Assembly: GCA_020284085.1 (NCBI GenBank)
Contig: JACEVL010000482.1
Location: forward strand, 1,078,501-1,142,500
Direction: 5' to 3'
Origin: Aporrectodea caliginosa
Lineage: Eukaryota; Annelida; Clitellata; Crassiclitellata; Lumbricidae
Length of the DNA: 64,000 nt
Shown: piece by piece, positions 52,210 through 63,480 of the stretch
Numbering within the stretch: the first letter of the stretch is position 1
Layout of the letters: each line of letters opens with the position of its first letter
Position numbers and translations under genes: made by a program
The notes under the pieces: generated by a model
The model's database searches: none
What the model saw: the letters and a program-made list of their open reading frames with translations, nothing else
Told to the model about the DNA's origin: nothing

Positions 52210-54363
52210 CTAAGTTCGTCTCCAGTCGAATCGAAGGATGCGTAGAAAGGCTTTCTTGAACTGTTGATTGGCCAGAGCATAGCAGAATGGGTTGATGCAG
52301 CTGTTGAGGTAGCACAGCCAGTAGGAGACATCGTAGAGATCGGGTGGAACGCACGCAGGCATATAGCCCGGACAGAAGCCCATGATGAGGGACAGGACAT
52401 GCCACGGAGTCCAGCACAGGACAAACGCACCCAGAATCAGCGTGATTGTCCTCAGCGATTTCCTCGCGACGTACTTGGCTCTTTTCGTCCTCAAATGAGT
52501 CGTCCTTCGCTTCTGTTCCGCCATGGACGCCACTCCCCGCATCAGAATACGATCGGAGAAGGTCCGCGCACGACCACTCCGCTTCGATCCACCGGAGGAG
52601 TCGTTACTACCTGGAACCTTTGACTTTCGTCGAGGAGCCCGATGATTTGGCGGTTCAGAGTCTGCTCTGAGGGAACGAAGCGTAGACTCGTTCCATGCAT
52701 TTCGTTCCTTCCCATCACTATTCCGCTTCAATGTACATCCAGGTTCAATGGATCGCTCTACTTCCGTTTTCAGTTGCACTGACCCGGCGTCTTGTCCTCC
52801 TCGATGAGTATTTTGCCGATCGTGGCACTCCTTGTCGCAGTTCTCAGTGCATCCTTCGTCGGAGGATGATGGGGGTCCAGGCGCCGCGTCGTAAAAGACG
52901 AGAGGTAGCTTGCGTGTCCGGGTCGAAGACACAGCTCGAGTGATGTTGTCAAAGGCCTTTCGAACCAGACATCGATTAGACGACCTCTGAACTCTGACCT
53001 TATCTTCGCCGTTGACCTTGCGGTCTCCAGTCCGTCCTCTATGTGTGGGATTGCGCCGTGTGCAACGCTTTCGATTGAAACCAGAAACTGTTGCTTCAGC
53101 TTCTTCCCAGAATTCATCTGGATGTGGCGAAGCAAGATTATAGTTCTGATCTCCAGGGCTGAGGAAAGTCTCAGGGTCTCTGTCACCTTCTTGGAGTTCC
53201 TGACTATCTGTGATTGCAGGGAATTCTTTCCCGTTTCCTTCATGCTCTCCTCTTCCGCCACCTTCATCACACACTTTATCTCCTCCACTTCCCTCTTCTC
53301 CATCTCCAATTTCAGGACGTTTCTCCATTCCTCCATCGCACCGTTCAACTTCCCTTTCTTCGTCTCCAACCCCATCAGCGTCCTTGCCCTTGATTGGTGA
53401 CTTGGAAACACTGATTCCGATTTTCGTGATCGTCTCACCAGCGATCGAGACGAGCGATTCCATCCTTTTCCTCCTCGTCCTGGCCCTGTGGTTCAGCCTC
53501 AACGCCACGCGGTAGATGCCGGCGTAGAGGACACACATGGCGGTCAGGGTCACCCAGAAGTACCCGACCTGCAGCACACAGTTGAACAAGGCGTTCTCCA
53601 TGTACTGAACATAGCACTTTCCATGTGGAACGGTCCGACGACGGACAAAGTACTGCCATCCGATGATCGAAGTGAAGAAGACCAGCGTCGGAACGAACCA
53701 GACGAGGAAGAGGACCAGGATGACCTTCCGTTCCGTCCTCCACGTCTGATACCTCGCCGGAACTGTCACGGAGCAGAAGCGGTCGACCGTGATGCAGAAC
53801 ACGGTGTAGATGGAGCAGAGGCAGACGGTGTAGTCGAGGGCCAGCCAGAGGTCGCACGGGGTCTCGCCAAGCGGCCAGTTCTTCCCGGACAGGAAGTAGA
53901 CGGTGTAGAGCGGCATGGAGATGGTTCCAATCAGGAGGTCACTGACGGCAAGCGAGGCGATGAAGTAGTTGGACGTCTGGCGGATGTTGCGGTGCAGGAT
54001 GAAGGACAGAAGGACAATGAGGTTACCAAGGATCGTCACGAGGCTGACACATCCGGCGAAGATACCGATCAACGCGATCTGCCATATCCGGAACGAACTG
54101 CTCTCCCACGAATCCGCGTACAACGTATGCGTCACAGTCGACGAAGTCACTCCTCGAACGGCAGATGTCAAGTTGCACGAGATCTCGTCGATGATACACG
54201 GATCGGACGAGACTTCCGCTTCCGATTCCCACCAAGAACATGGCGGCCATTCGTCCAACAGCAGGTCGTAGATGGCGCTGCAGTTGCGCAGACTGTAAGC
54301 CGTGTGATTGTAGTCCTCTGAATCATGAGTGTAAGACTCGGTCGCAAGATCCTCAAGATCCAT
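52210..54363 (-). CDS. Class A GPCR, muscarinic-like amine receptor, intronless, 717 aa
   Basis: Single open exon. The start is ATG at 54363 (AAAATGG context); the frame runs 20 codons further upstream but only to a GTG. N-terminus about 95 residues with N-glycosylation sites at 19, 27 and 64. TM1 about 96-124 (GNLIVLL), TM2 NYFIASLAVSDLL, TM3 with Asp177 (LALDY) for amine binding. DRF at 194-196 replaces DRY. Cys170 and Cys250 form the TM3-ECL2 bridge. ECL2 HGKCYVQYMENA and the TM7 stretch SYWLCYLNSCINPFCYAL most resemble muscarinic receptors. ICL3 spans about 290-630, rich in Arg, Glu, Ser and Gly. TM6 has LCWTPWHVL. It acts at the plasma membrane through a G protein. The ligand is probably acetylcholine or another amine, but an orphan or histamine-H3-like identity is possible. 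Confidence 0.93.
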   Translation of the reverse strand: MDLEDLATESYTHDSEDYNHTAYSLRNCSAIYDLLLDEWPPCSWWESEAEVSSDPCIIDEISCNLTSAVRGVTSSTVTHTLYADSWESSSFRIWQIALIGIFAGCVSLVTILGNLIVLLSFILHRNIRQTSNYFIASLAVSDLLIGTISMPLYTVYFLSGKNWPLGETPCDLWLALDYTVCLCSIYTVFCITVDRFCSVTVPARYQTWRTERKVILVLFLVWFVPTLVFFTSIIGWQYFVRRRTVPHGKCYVQYMENALFNCVLQVGYFWVTLTAMCVLYAGIYRVALRLNHRARTRRKRMESLVSIAGETITKIGISVSKSPIKGKDADGVGDEEREVERCDGGMEKRPEIGDGEEGSGGDKVCDEGGGRGEHEGNGKEFPAITDSQELQEGDRDPETFLSPGDQNYNLASPHPDEFWEEAEATVSGFNRKRCTRRNPTHRGRTGDRKVNGEDKVRVQRSSNRCLVRKAFDNITRAVSSTRTRKLPLVFYDAAPGPPSSSDEGCTENCDKECHDRQNTHRGGQDAGSVQLKTEVERSIEPGCTLKRNSDGKERNAWNESTLRSLRADSEPPNHRAPRRKSKVPGSNDSSGGSKRSGRARTFSDRILMRGVASMAEQKRRTTHLRTKRAKYVARKSLRTITLILGAFVLCWTPWHVLSLIMGFCPGYMPACVPPDLYDVSYWLCYLNSCINPFCYALANQQFKKAFLRILRFDWRRT

Positions 54364-55800
54364 TTTAATCCACGGAGAAAAATCCCGGATGTAGATGAAT
54401 CTTCTTTCTTCGTCTTTAATCACTGACGATTTAAGAGAAATATTTCAGCGCATGAATACCTGATACTTCAGTGCGTAATAATCGTTTTCATTCTTCTCTG
54501 TGTGGTGATTTTCCACCTATATAGTGCCACCCATATATAGTGCCACATATATGTTGTGCCTGTACTAAAATTACAGTATTTCAACTTGTAGGCTATAGAT
54601 AGTAATCACATCTCGTGCTCTATGTAATCTCGTTTATGTAATCATGCCATCGTGTCATCGAAAGGCAATGAAGTCTTACCATAACGTAATCTCACTGTAG
54701 CTAATATCGCTGGGATTTAATCTTACCGTGTATACTTTAATCACACCACGCAGAATCTCACTTTAAAATATTCGAAATCTACACCCGTGTAGCTACGAAA
54801 AGCGTTGCGAATCTATAGGGTTGTATAATATCGTTGTAATATGTAATCAAAGCATTATGTCATTTGGCAGTTGTAACTCCACCGTATAGTGTACCATTGT
54901 CGTACTTAATTTCATCATAATTTAATTATCTACCGTGTAATTTGATCTCACTATGTGATTCAATTTTATCGCATTTCGAATCTCACCTTTACTTAAGGAC
55001 TCCCAACGCTGCTATTTACATCTCCCTATGTTCTAGAAACTATTCAACTATCCTGGAATATAGATTCATATGAAAAGACGATGATTATTTCGTGCAACGG
55101 CGCAGATGGCCGAAGCAACAGAAGATAACACCGTCTGTCATTGCACCATATATCACCGTTACGGTTCCAACCTGTTTCACCGTTCATATTTCTACTGCCG
55201 TGTACTGTCAATGTACAGTAATAACGCATCTTTACTTCGATGGTACATTGCAGCAAATGAATACAAAAATTCCTGCACAATCCTCTCCGACTCCTAACAG
55301 CAGATGGGAACCGGCCAACCAACCTCCCAGTCCGTCGTCGCGCGTGCTCTTCACGGCCGCCGCTGTCCCTCGAGGTAGGGGCGACCACTTTCTGGTTGCA
55401 TGCTGGCTACACGGACCGCCCGAGGCTGCGATCGCTCGGATAACGAATTAGCAATGTCCGAGAAGTCCCAAGGAGAAGCGTCCCTTCAGCGGCCGTTGGA
55501 TGTCCCTGGCCCGTCCGTTCGACCGACCGATGAACGGACCGACGACCGACGCCTTTCGTCCGTCTGTCCGTCTGTCGCTCGAAGGCAAAACACATTGGGA
55601 AAGACATCGCTAGCAAAGACAGTCATCTATCATAAATCTCTGTATGCGACGACTCGTCAAAAATCGTAGCATACAAAGTCCACCCTTACAGCATCCTATT
55701 TCTGGTTTTAGTATACGTTGGCACTTGGCACATGCACACCCCTCAACTCGCCCACCCACCAATCACCCATACAATGACCCATTGATACACGAATTCATTC
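54364..55800. other. 5' flank of the GPCR gene
   Basis: An acceptor-like TTTCTCTTAAATCGTCAG lies just upstream of the ATG, so a 5' UTR intron is possible. A TCTTACCGTGTA/AATCTCAC-type degenerate pattern covers 54600-54990. A GC-rich patch with GACCGACCGAT words lies at 55480-55580. No coding exon is recognised. Confidence 0.45.
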
Positions 55801-55810
55801 TCAATATACA

Positions 55811-55936
55811 CTGACTGACTGACTGACTGACTGACTGACTGACTGACTGACTGACTGACTCACTCACTCACTCACTCACTCACTCACTCACTCATTGACT
55901 CACTCATTGACTGACTGACTGACTGACTGACTGACT

Positions 55937-55968
<32 letters not shown>

Positions 55969-56013
55969 CACTCACTCACTGACTCACTGACTCACTCACT
56001 GACTCACTGACTC

Positions 56014-56047
<34 letters not shown>

Positions 56048-56136
56048 TGACTCACTCACTCACCCACCCACCCACTCACCCACTCACCCACCCATTCCCA
56101 CCCACCCACCCACCCACCCACCCACCCACCCACCCA
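55811..56136. repeat. (CTGA)n, (CTCA)n and (CCCA)n arrays
   Basis: Block of ACTGACTG, then ACTCACTC, again ACTGACTG, ending in CCACCCACCCAC. The unit mutates stepwise between blocks. Confidence 0.95.
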
Positions 56137-56850
56137 AGAGACTTGAAAAAGACCTTGAAATACATCACATTAGAGGTACCTAGTCGATCTAGCCGGAATT
56201 ATGTCAATGTGAGAACATCAAGTTCACAGCAAGCAAGCAACTTGTGCTCATGTAACTATAACAAGACTAGTGACGCGTAAAGAGCCCTTCCAACGGATTC
56301 CCATTCGGATGACAGTTGACACGATGTTCAGATTTCCTGAATCGTGTTGTGTCACTTTTGTGGGAGACGAGGAACGACCGCAGCCGACGAAGCTTGTCAG
56401 CACCCAGCGATCCATGGTTAGCTCACCATCCACCACTCCTCGTAGATAGTAACAGACGCAGTGTCTGGTATTTCATGGTGGTGTAGAATGGAAAAACACA
56501 AAATGACAAAGATCTAAAGATCTCTTGAAAGGCGCTATGTAAATGTCCAGATAGAGAGGCCTATAATTGTCCGAAAAATAAGTTTCCTTTTATTCATAAT
56601 CAGCATGATCAAAGGTTTCATTTTTCACTTTCGCCGCCTTATTTGTTGAAAGTTTGTTGCCATTTCATTTTACGCGTGTTTCGCCTTCTAATGTTTCCTG
56701 TATATAAAGAGATAATAATTGTAATAATAAAAATAATAATAGTTTTGGTAGTAACTGGCAGTAGCAGTATGCTGCAGTAATAACAATAATAATTACAATA
56801 ACAATACTAATAAAAAGTAATAATAATACTACTAGTAGGCTAGTGGAAGT
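56137..56850. other. No recognised gene; SINE-tail fragment
   Basis: AAAGGCGCTATGTAAATGTCC near 56530 is an isolated SINE/LINE tail. AAT-rich repeats lie at 56710-56835. Confidence 0.45.
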
Positions 56851-56853
56851 AGT

Positions 56854-57040
56854 CAGTGCCGGCTTTATATATATAGGCGATATAGGCGACTGCATATAAA
56901 GCGGAACTTTCCAAAGGCGGCAAATTCCGAAAAAATACACGATGGTCATTTCCGTCAAAAATATGTTATTTATGAGTAAGGGGCGGCATTTTGTCCTTGC
57001 TAATAGCACAAAATTGTCAAAGACTGTCAAAACCAGTAGT
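56854..57040. mobile_element. Possible hAT end fragment
   Basis: Begins CAGTGCCGGCTTTATATATA, a common hAT-type terminus, and contains AAGGCGGCAAATTCCG. No matching right end was found before the next element. Confidence 0.4.
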
Positions 57041-57098
57041 CAGGGGCGGATCCAGGATTTCTGGTTAGGGGGGGCGTAAATACTACCAATCCAATCCC

Positions 57099-57141
<43 letters not shown>

Positions 57142-57952
57142 TATATATGAAATTAGATCACGCAAAACTATAATGATCCTTTTTATAGAAAATGTTAGGG
57201 AACTTAAAAAAAATATATAGTTTCTCATATAAAACAACTGGTCTCCACTGAAGGTTAACAGTGAAACGATTATAAATCAGTTATCGGTTTTGATCATGCA
57301 ACCCTTGATCCAAAAAGAAAATAATTAAGTGTCACATGCCAGTGGATTAAGCAGTGTCATTCTCCTTGGATGCTTTCTGGCGTAGGCATTGATAATGTCA
57401 TCAATGTCTAACTTGATGTCCTTGTGGACAAACAATAAAATGAGTGCATTAAATCTGTCCTCGTTCATTGTACTTCGGAAACACGACTTCACAAATCGCA
57501 GACTAGAATTTGCTCATTCAACACTGCAAGCCGTGACAGAAGTGAGCAGCAAAATGTGAATTATTATGGTAATATTTGGATAGATAATACGACAGGAGCG
57601 GCTGTCAGCGAGGGTGTCCGACAGGGTGCACGCTTGGTGTGCTGTCAGCGTTTTTCCACATCTGCTGCCAAAGCTTTAACTCTTGATGAAACGAATCCGG
57701 CGAAGGCAAGTCATCATGATTGTAATGAAGTATACCATCAGCAGTGAGTGCGTCGATGTTTGAAACATTAGATGGACTGAGACTTAGACCACGGTAAGAG
57801 AGCTCCATTCTGCCGGTCCAGCTACTTCAAACATCCTATTCCCAAATTGCAAATTGCAGTTATATTAGTTTTAGGTCAGTTTAGTTTGAGAACATTTGCT
57901 GCAGGTTTAGGGGGGGCGTACGCCGGCTCCGCCCCCTCTAAATCCGCGCCTG
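57041..57952 (-). mobile_element. hAT transposon with transposase C-terminal remnant
   Basis: Ends CAGGGGCGGATCCAGGATTT on the left and, in complement, CAGGCGCGGATTTAGAGG on the right. They are flanked by CCAGTAGT and GTAGTAGT (6 of 8 match). The minus strand reads LPSPDSFHQELKLWQQMWKN and, further on, CSVERANSSLRFVKSCFRST then VHKDIKLDIDDIINAYARKH, the hAT dimerisation domain. Frame breaks make it inactive. Confidence 0.85.
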
Positions 57953-58122
<170 letters not shown>

Positions 58123-58868
58123 CAGTAGCGTAGCCAGAGGGGGAGCGGGGGAGCGGCCGCTCCCCCTAAGACCATTTTTACCAAATGTGGGGCCTTTTCG
58201 CAATTTATTTATGGTCCCCCAAAATACTGGTATCGACGGTATGCAAGTCAAACGGCGACTAAGAGCGGCTTACCGATCTGTTTCGTGCTATATGAATAGA
58301 GAGGGGAACTTGAAACATGTATATGTCTAAAGATGGAGAATGGGGCGAAGGAATGATGCTTTCAGCAGCATTTCTATAATTGTATGACCGCTCTGTGATG
58401 GTTCTTATAACCGTACGAGCACCTCTTGATTGACAAGTTGATTCCCACTTCGACTCCTGGACTAACCTATTATTATATTATTATTGTTGTTACAGCTGTA
58501 ATAAATTATTAATAATATAATTATTAAAATTTGATTAAATGACCAATTTAATTTATGCAGCTATTTAGGCGTGCCAAATCAGAAATCCCGGATTATAACG
58601 AAGTAATCGACAACTTTGCCAAAACGAAGCCTAGACTAAAAAAGCTGTAGTAATTGTTATGTTAGAGTATAATAATTATATTATTAGTATTACTAATTTA
58701 CTGTGCATATTGCTTTTGCCGCCTTTTGGGTGTTTCACGGTATCTATTTAATACGAAGAAAAATACGTATAATCAAAATTAATGTAATTATTGTATAATA
58801 TTTAGTTTGGTAAGTGGGACCTTTCATGTGCTCGCTCCCCCTGGTGTTAAAACCTGGCTACGCCACTG
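58123..58868. mobile_element. Non-autonomous hAT element with perfect 8-bp target duplication
   Basis: CAGTAGCGTAGCCAG on the left and, in complement, CAGTGGCGTAGCCAG on the right. GTAATAAT is duplicated exactly at 58115-58122 and 58869-58876. 746 bp, no transposase seen. Confidence 0.92.
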
Positions 58869-59000
58869 GTAATAATAATACTGATAATAATAATAGCAGT
58901 AGTAATAGTAGTAGTAGTAGCAATAGCAGTAGTCGTAGTCGCAGTATAGTTGTAGTAGTGGCGGTGGTGGTGATGGTGGTGGTGGTGGTGGTGCAGCGAC
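58869..59000. repeat. (AAT)/(TAG)/(GGT) triplet repeats
   Basis: Continuation of the triplet array interrupted by the hAT element, ending GTGGTGGTGGTG. Confidence 0.85.
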
Positions 59001-59670
59001 CAGTTAAATCAACTGCACTTGTCTAGCGTTCATCACGAACTTGAGACGCAACTAATTCGCATTTCCATGGATGCGAGAGAAAGGAGCCTTTTGTCTCAAA
59101 GCCTGTCACTAATAATTTAGTGCTTTGGCGCCGTCGTTCGTTCGCAGTTCCTTTTATTGCCAGAACAGGATGATATCCGCCCCACATGTTATTAACTGTC
59201 TTTGGGCAATTTTTTTTATCACCTGTGGGATTGCACTTACATCGGTTTAAAAACAATAAAAACTCGTGATTGATGTTCCAGATGTCAAGTTTGAATAAGA
59301 GACACGGCAGTGGCTGATGGGGAACTATCATACATGTGGGAAAGATGACATTGATCAACCGATGAGTCTCTGAAATAAAAATTTTTGAGATTATTATAGT
59401 AATTTCATGTAGACTAACGTAACGAAATTTCTCAGCGATACAAAAAGGCCGCTCCTGGAAGACCAGACGAGTTATTGGGGAGCTGAATGTGAAATTAGAC
59501 TACCTCATAGATGAATGAGGAACTACCTCCTTCAATGGCTCACTCAGACCTTCCATCATACTCAGATCCATATTCCCATTTATTATACTCTGAGTTACTC
59601 TCCCGCCCACACTGTCAGGTCTTTCATAACGGTTTCATATCCTAAAACGACCCACCTATCTTAAGCTAGG
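59001..59670. other. No recognised gene
   Basis: Open frames on the minus strand at 59023-59358 show no motif. Unique sequence. Confidence 0.4.
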
Positions 59671-59674
59671 TCGC

Positions 59675-59905
59675 CGTTTGCTACTTCGCAACGCAGGCAG
59701 GTGCATTGAATTTAAGCAACGTTAGGCCGGTTAGTACCAGAATCGGTGGGCCCATCCACGTTAGGCCGGTTAGTACCAGAATAGGTGTGCCCATCCCTAA
59801 TGGAAAATTTTCATGCAATGTTTTTCTCATAAGTTTGCTGCTTTGCAACGCTGGCAGGTGCAGTGAATTTAAGCAGCGTCTAGCCAGTTAGTACCAGGGT
59901 TGGTG
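59675..59905. repeat. Imperfect tandem repeat (about 38 bp within about 150 bp)
   Basis: CGTTAGGCCGGTTAGTACCA occurs twice 55 bases apart, and a diverged GTCTAGCCAGTTAGTACCAG follows. The preceding GCAACGCAGGCAGGTGCA is repeated as GCAACGCTGGCAGGTGCA about 150 bases later. Confidence 0.75.
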
Positions 59906-60159
59906 ACTTCCATGTCTTCGACCGCTTTTTCCTCCGATTGTCGATCGTCATTACAAAATGAGACAACGCCCTCACAACTTTGTTTTACGTATACTAAAGA
60001 TGATAAACATTTAATCTAACGAGTCCTGTATAGAAAGCCATCCTCTGCCCACCAATCCTAACTAAATAATTCATCAGGCATGGACATAGTTGATAACAAT
60101 TTCTCGCCTTATTGTCGCTCTAATATGAGCTCTTCGTTTCATGGATTAATATTGCCTAG

Positions 60160-60235
60160 CATTCACTCGTAACTCTTGTTTAATCACAATGTACCTGATA
60201 GCGGTGTGACTATCAGTTTTTTGTTGTTACCAATA
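60160..60235. repeat. Dispersed repeat shared with 63800-63870
   Basis: TAACTCTTGTTTAATCACAATGTACCTGATA at 60167 recurs as TAACTCTTGTTCATTCACAATG at 63807, followed by a similar CGGTGTG stretch. Class unknown. Confidence 0.55.
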
Positions 60236-60449
60236 AACGAATATAATAATAAATCCCTTATGAAACATTTTCATGTAATGCTTTTCTCACTTTGGTGATG
60301 GCCTATATTGAGTCTCTATAGACAAAATATTTTGAAGACTGAACAATATTTAGGACTTGCACAATCCAGCTGTAATTTTGTAAAAGTGAAATTTTCGTTT
60401 TTAACCAGTTATTCTTAACGTATGCATTGTACACATTATGGCAAATCGG

Positions 60450-61430
60450 CAGATGTTTCAAGACCGCCTGGATGATCCATTTGGTAGCGCATGACCATTT
60501 CTATCACTATGGAGGCACAGCGAGAGAAAGGTCGGAGAATAACGATATTCGGACCCCACAATCAATGAAAAATGCGTGATGAAGCTTAAAGCACCTGCAG
60601 AAAATTATTCAGTGGTGATTAAACAAGCAATTGTGACATCCTCAGTTCCGACCACTGGCACCTGAGCTGATCTTTAAGAAGGTGATGATTATGATGATGG
60701 TTCATTGTCGAATAGCAGCAGTTTACCTTGTCATCTGATCCTGAAGAAAGTCCGTGAACGTCAAAGCTAAAGCACTATATCAGACCACTGCAAGTTACAG
60801 GAAGGCTGCTGAGCTGCTGAGCTCTTTTCTGCAATGGCTTCCTCAGGACAGCTAAAGCATGATTCAGATTCCAGCGGACGTCGTCATTTAGTCCAAGTGC
60901 CATAAGGAGACCACAAATCGTGAAGCTTTAAGTGAAGGCAGCCTTCGACCCTGTACTACCACTGGTATCTCAGTGGGATGGCAAAATTATGTTGGACTTT
61001 ACAGGCCTGGAAGAAAAAGAGTAGACAGACTTCCTGTTATGGTCTCTGGACAGAATGTAGTGAGACTGTTGTCTGTCCCCAAGCTTCGCGACAGAGCAGC
61101 AGTTAAAATGTCAGAGGCAAACAGGCAGTGATTGACAGCATGGATGAGTTTGTATTAAGGGATCGGGTCAAGGGTATGTGCTTCGATACCACTGCTTCAA
61201 GCTCTGGAACAAAAGGTGGAATTTCTTTCTGTTACAGAAAGAAATACAAGTGACAGAAAGGCTGTTCACATATTTTCAGCAATGGCTTCATCAGAGCAGC
61301 TACAGAGTGATCCAGAGGATGCCGTCATTAGGCCAATGACTCATTGGTCGAGATCCCCTGCGTTTAGAATGCCGTCATCACATCTCAGAGATCATGCTGG
61401 AGAAGGTGATTAGCATATATTATATTGTCT
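60450..61430 (+). mobile_element. Decayed DDE transposase-like sequence
   Basis: Broken plus-strand frames give LSVPKLRDRAAVKMSEAN, RVKGMCFDTTASSSGTKGG and RHHISEIMLEKV. These resemble the KGMCFDTTASNTG...CRHHIxEIML core of a transposase-derived family common in marine invertebrates. The module SAMASSEQLQSDPEDAV near 61280 is repeated in diverged form near 60830. Family name uncertain. Confidence 0.6.
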
Positions 61431-61814
61431 CAACTCGCAGAGTCTCCATATATAGAGTTGTTTGGCCATTTCAGAAATTGCTAGCATCGAATAGACCAAT
61501 CTTCATTTTCCACAGCCCTTGAGGATGAAAAGTATGGCATTCATTATCGTTCCATAGAAGGACAGTGTCATAGAGTTTGGAGTAGCTCAGCGGGAAACAT
61601 TTCAAGCGCCTGATGACTGCCGTCAACTGCTGGAGCTGTGCATTGCTTTCTTTGGTGCAGAGTCTCGCAGTGGAATCCATTTCCGATATCCAGGAGCAAT
61701 TTACCGTTCCTGCTGGATGAACAGAACCATTTACTCCATGAAGATGTGGCTGTATTCCTAACAGTATGAACAGTATTGCAGCTAGGATCCACCGGATTAC
61801 GGAAGTAGTGTGAT

Positions 61815-62145
61815 CCCAAATAAGGAAGCATCTCATATCGCGAACAAATAAGGAAGCATCTTATATTGCGAACAAAATGAGGAAGCATCTCATATTGCAA
61901 ACAAATAAGGAAGCATCTCACATCGAACAAATATGGAAGCATCCTATATTGCGAACAAAATGAGGAAGCATCTCATATTGAGAACAAATAAGGAAGCATC
62001 TCACATCGAACAAATAAGGAAGCATCCCATATCGTGAACAAATAAGGAAGCTCTCACATCGAAGAAATAAGGAAGCATCCCATATCGCGAACAAATAAAA
62101 AAGGAAGCATCTCATATCGGGAACAAATAAGGAAGCAGCTTAGTG
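61815..62145. repeat. 28-bp minisatellite AACAAATAAGGAAGCATCTC
   Basis: About 12 units of the 20 bases given in the call followed by ATATCGCG or ACATCG. Lengths vary 24-29 bp by small deletions. Confidence 0.92.
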
Positions 62146-62159
62146 AGGCCTGCGTCTTA

Positions 62160-63480
62160 TTAAGTAAGTAAGTAAGTAAGTATATTCTTTAATAAAAACC
62201 AATTGCATATCCGCACTCTGGTGTACATACATCTTAACAACAATCAACAGTTAATGTTAATACGAGTACAACATTCTAACAATAAACGTCTTTCGCTGTA
62301 AATTATCTGCAAGAGGTACACAATGGTCGTGCGATCGCGGTCGCAGGGTATATTGTTGGGGCTTTTTGGTGGAAGTAAACTATGCAGTACGTGGCCCTGG
62401 TTCATCAGGACCGCAGAGAAAAGACGGGTGTCAGCTTCAAGACAAAGTCGCTCAAATTTTGGGTAGTATTCAGGAAGATACCGGAGGCGGATTAGCTTGC
62501 TTATTACTGATTGAAGTCGGCATCTATCCTGTTGTCCCGCAAACCCCCACCAGGCCGGGGCAGCATAGAGTAAACGAGCCACAGTTGTTGCACGTACTAC
62601 ATCATAAAGCTGCAGACCCTTGAGGCCATGTGCAACAAGAATGCGCAGGGCATACATTGATTGTTTTGCCTTACAGCATATTCGGGTGATATGAGGCTCA
62701 AAACTAAGAACTTCTGTAAATGTAACCCCTAGGATATTCAGGCTCGACACCCTAGTCAATCCAGGGGTGACATCCGGAACAGTGTCATTCCATGCACGCC
62801 CCCTCGGCCGTCTGATCACCATCTCAAAGGTCTTTTTCTTATTTAGTTTAAGGTTACATGTTTCGGCCCATTGGGATACATGTTCAAGTTCATTTGCCAC
62901 TGTGGCAGTGTTTGAAGATGGTACCAACAAATAGGTATCGTCTGCATATTTGATAAGCCTATTTCCGGGGTGGGCCGCTTTAAGCTTTGAAATTGTTGTA
63001 ATAAAGTTGGCTGGGCCTAAACCAGAACCCTGAACAATACTAGCAGTGATGTAAACAATGGCAGAAATTAAGCCATTGTATTTGGTTTCATGACCCCGAT
63101 CTCCAAGATAGGCAATTATCCAATTGTACAAGCAGTCTGGTATTTGCAGCTCTGCTAGTTGTTCAGCTAGGTAAGAGTGCCTCACCGTGTCGAAGGCTTT
63201 TGTAAAATCTAGGGCAATTAGATGTACGAATTTATTGTCTCTTAGTAGATCCGTAAGGTTGTCGGTCAAGGCGATTAGTGCAGCTGAGGTGGAACCTGTA
63301 GGTCGGAAAGCGTATTGGTCCGTGAAATCTTGATTAAGCCGAGGTTCGAGCAGAATTGGGTAGAAGAAACGGTGCACTATAAATTTTTCCAATAAAAAAG
63401 CAAAGAATTGGTGTGACCGAGATAGGGCGAAAATCGTCAGCTTCAGATGGATGAGAAATCTTTGGCACTGGCGTAATAGT
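62160..63480 (-). mobile_element. Jockey-like LINE reverse transcriptase, nearly complete RT domain
   Basis: A 382-codon minus frame (63392-62244) shows, in order, DQYAFRPTGSTSAALIALTD, LIALDFTKAFDTVRHS (motif A), ASIVQGSGLGPANFI (motif B), LIKYADDTYLLV (motif C), KLNKKKTFEMVI, SMYALRILVAHGLKGLQLYD and LLYAAPAWWGF. Further 5' (63480-63400) the DDFRPISVTPIL block continues in another frame, broken at a run of six T. The 3' end carries an (AAGT)n tail at 62161-62182 (CTTA in sense). Lacks the endonuclease, so not autonomous as seen. Confidence 0.9.

Noticed and set aside
53041..54321. Plus-strand frames opposite the GPCR (119, 101, 277 and 100 codons)
   Set aside because: Antisense shadows of the receptor coding sequence.
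54364..54423. GPCR start 20 codons further upstream
   Set aside because: That position is GTG; the first ATG with a good context is at 54363.
55044..55669. Several 60-120 codon frames in a GC-richer patch
   Set aside because: No motif; overlapping frames on both strands and no splice pattern.
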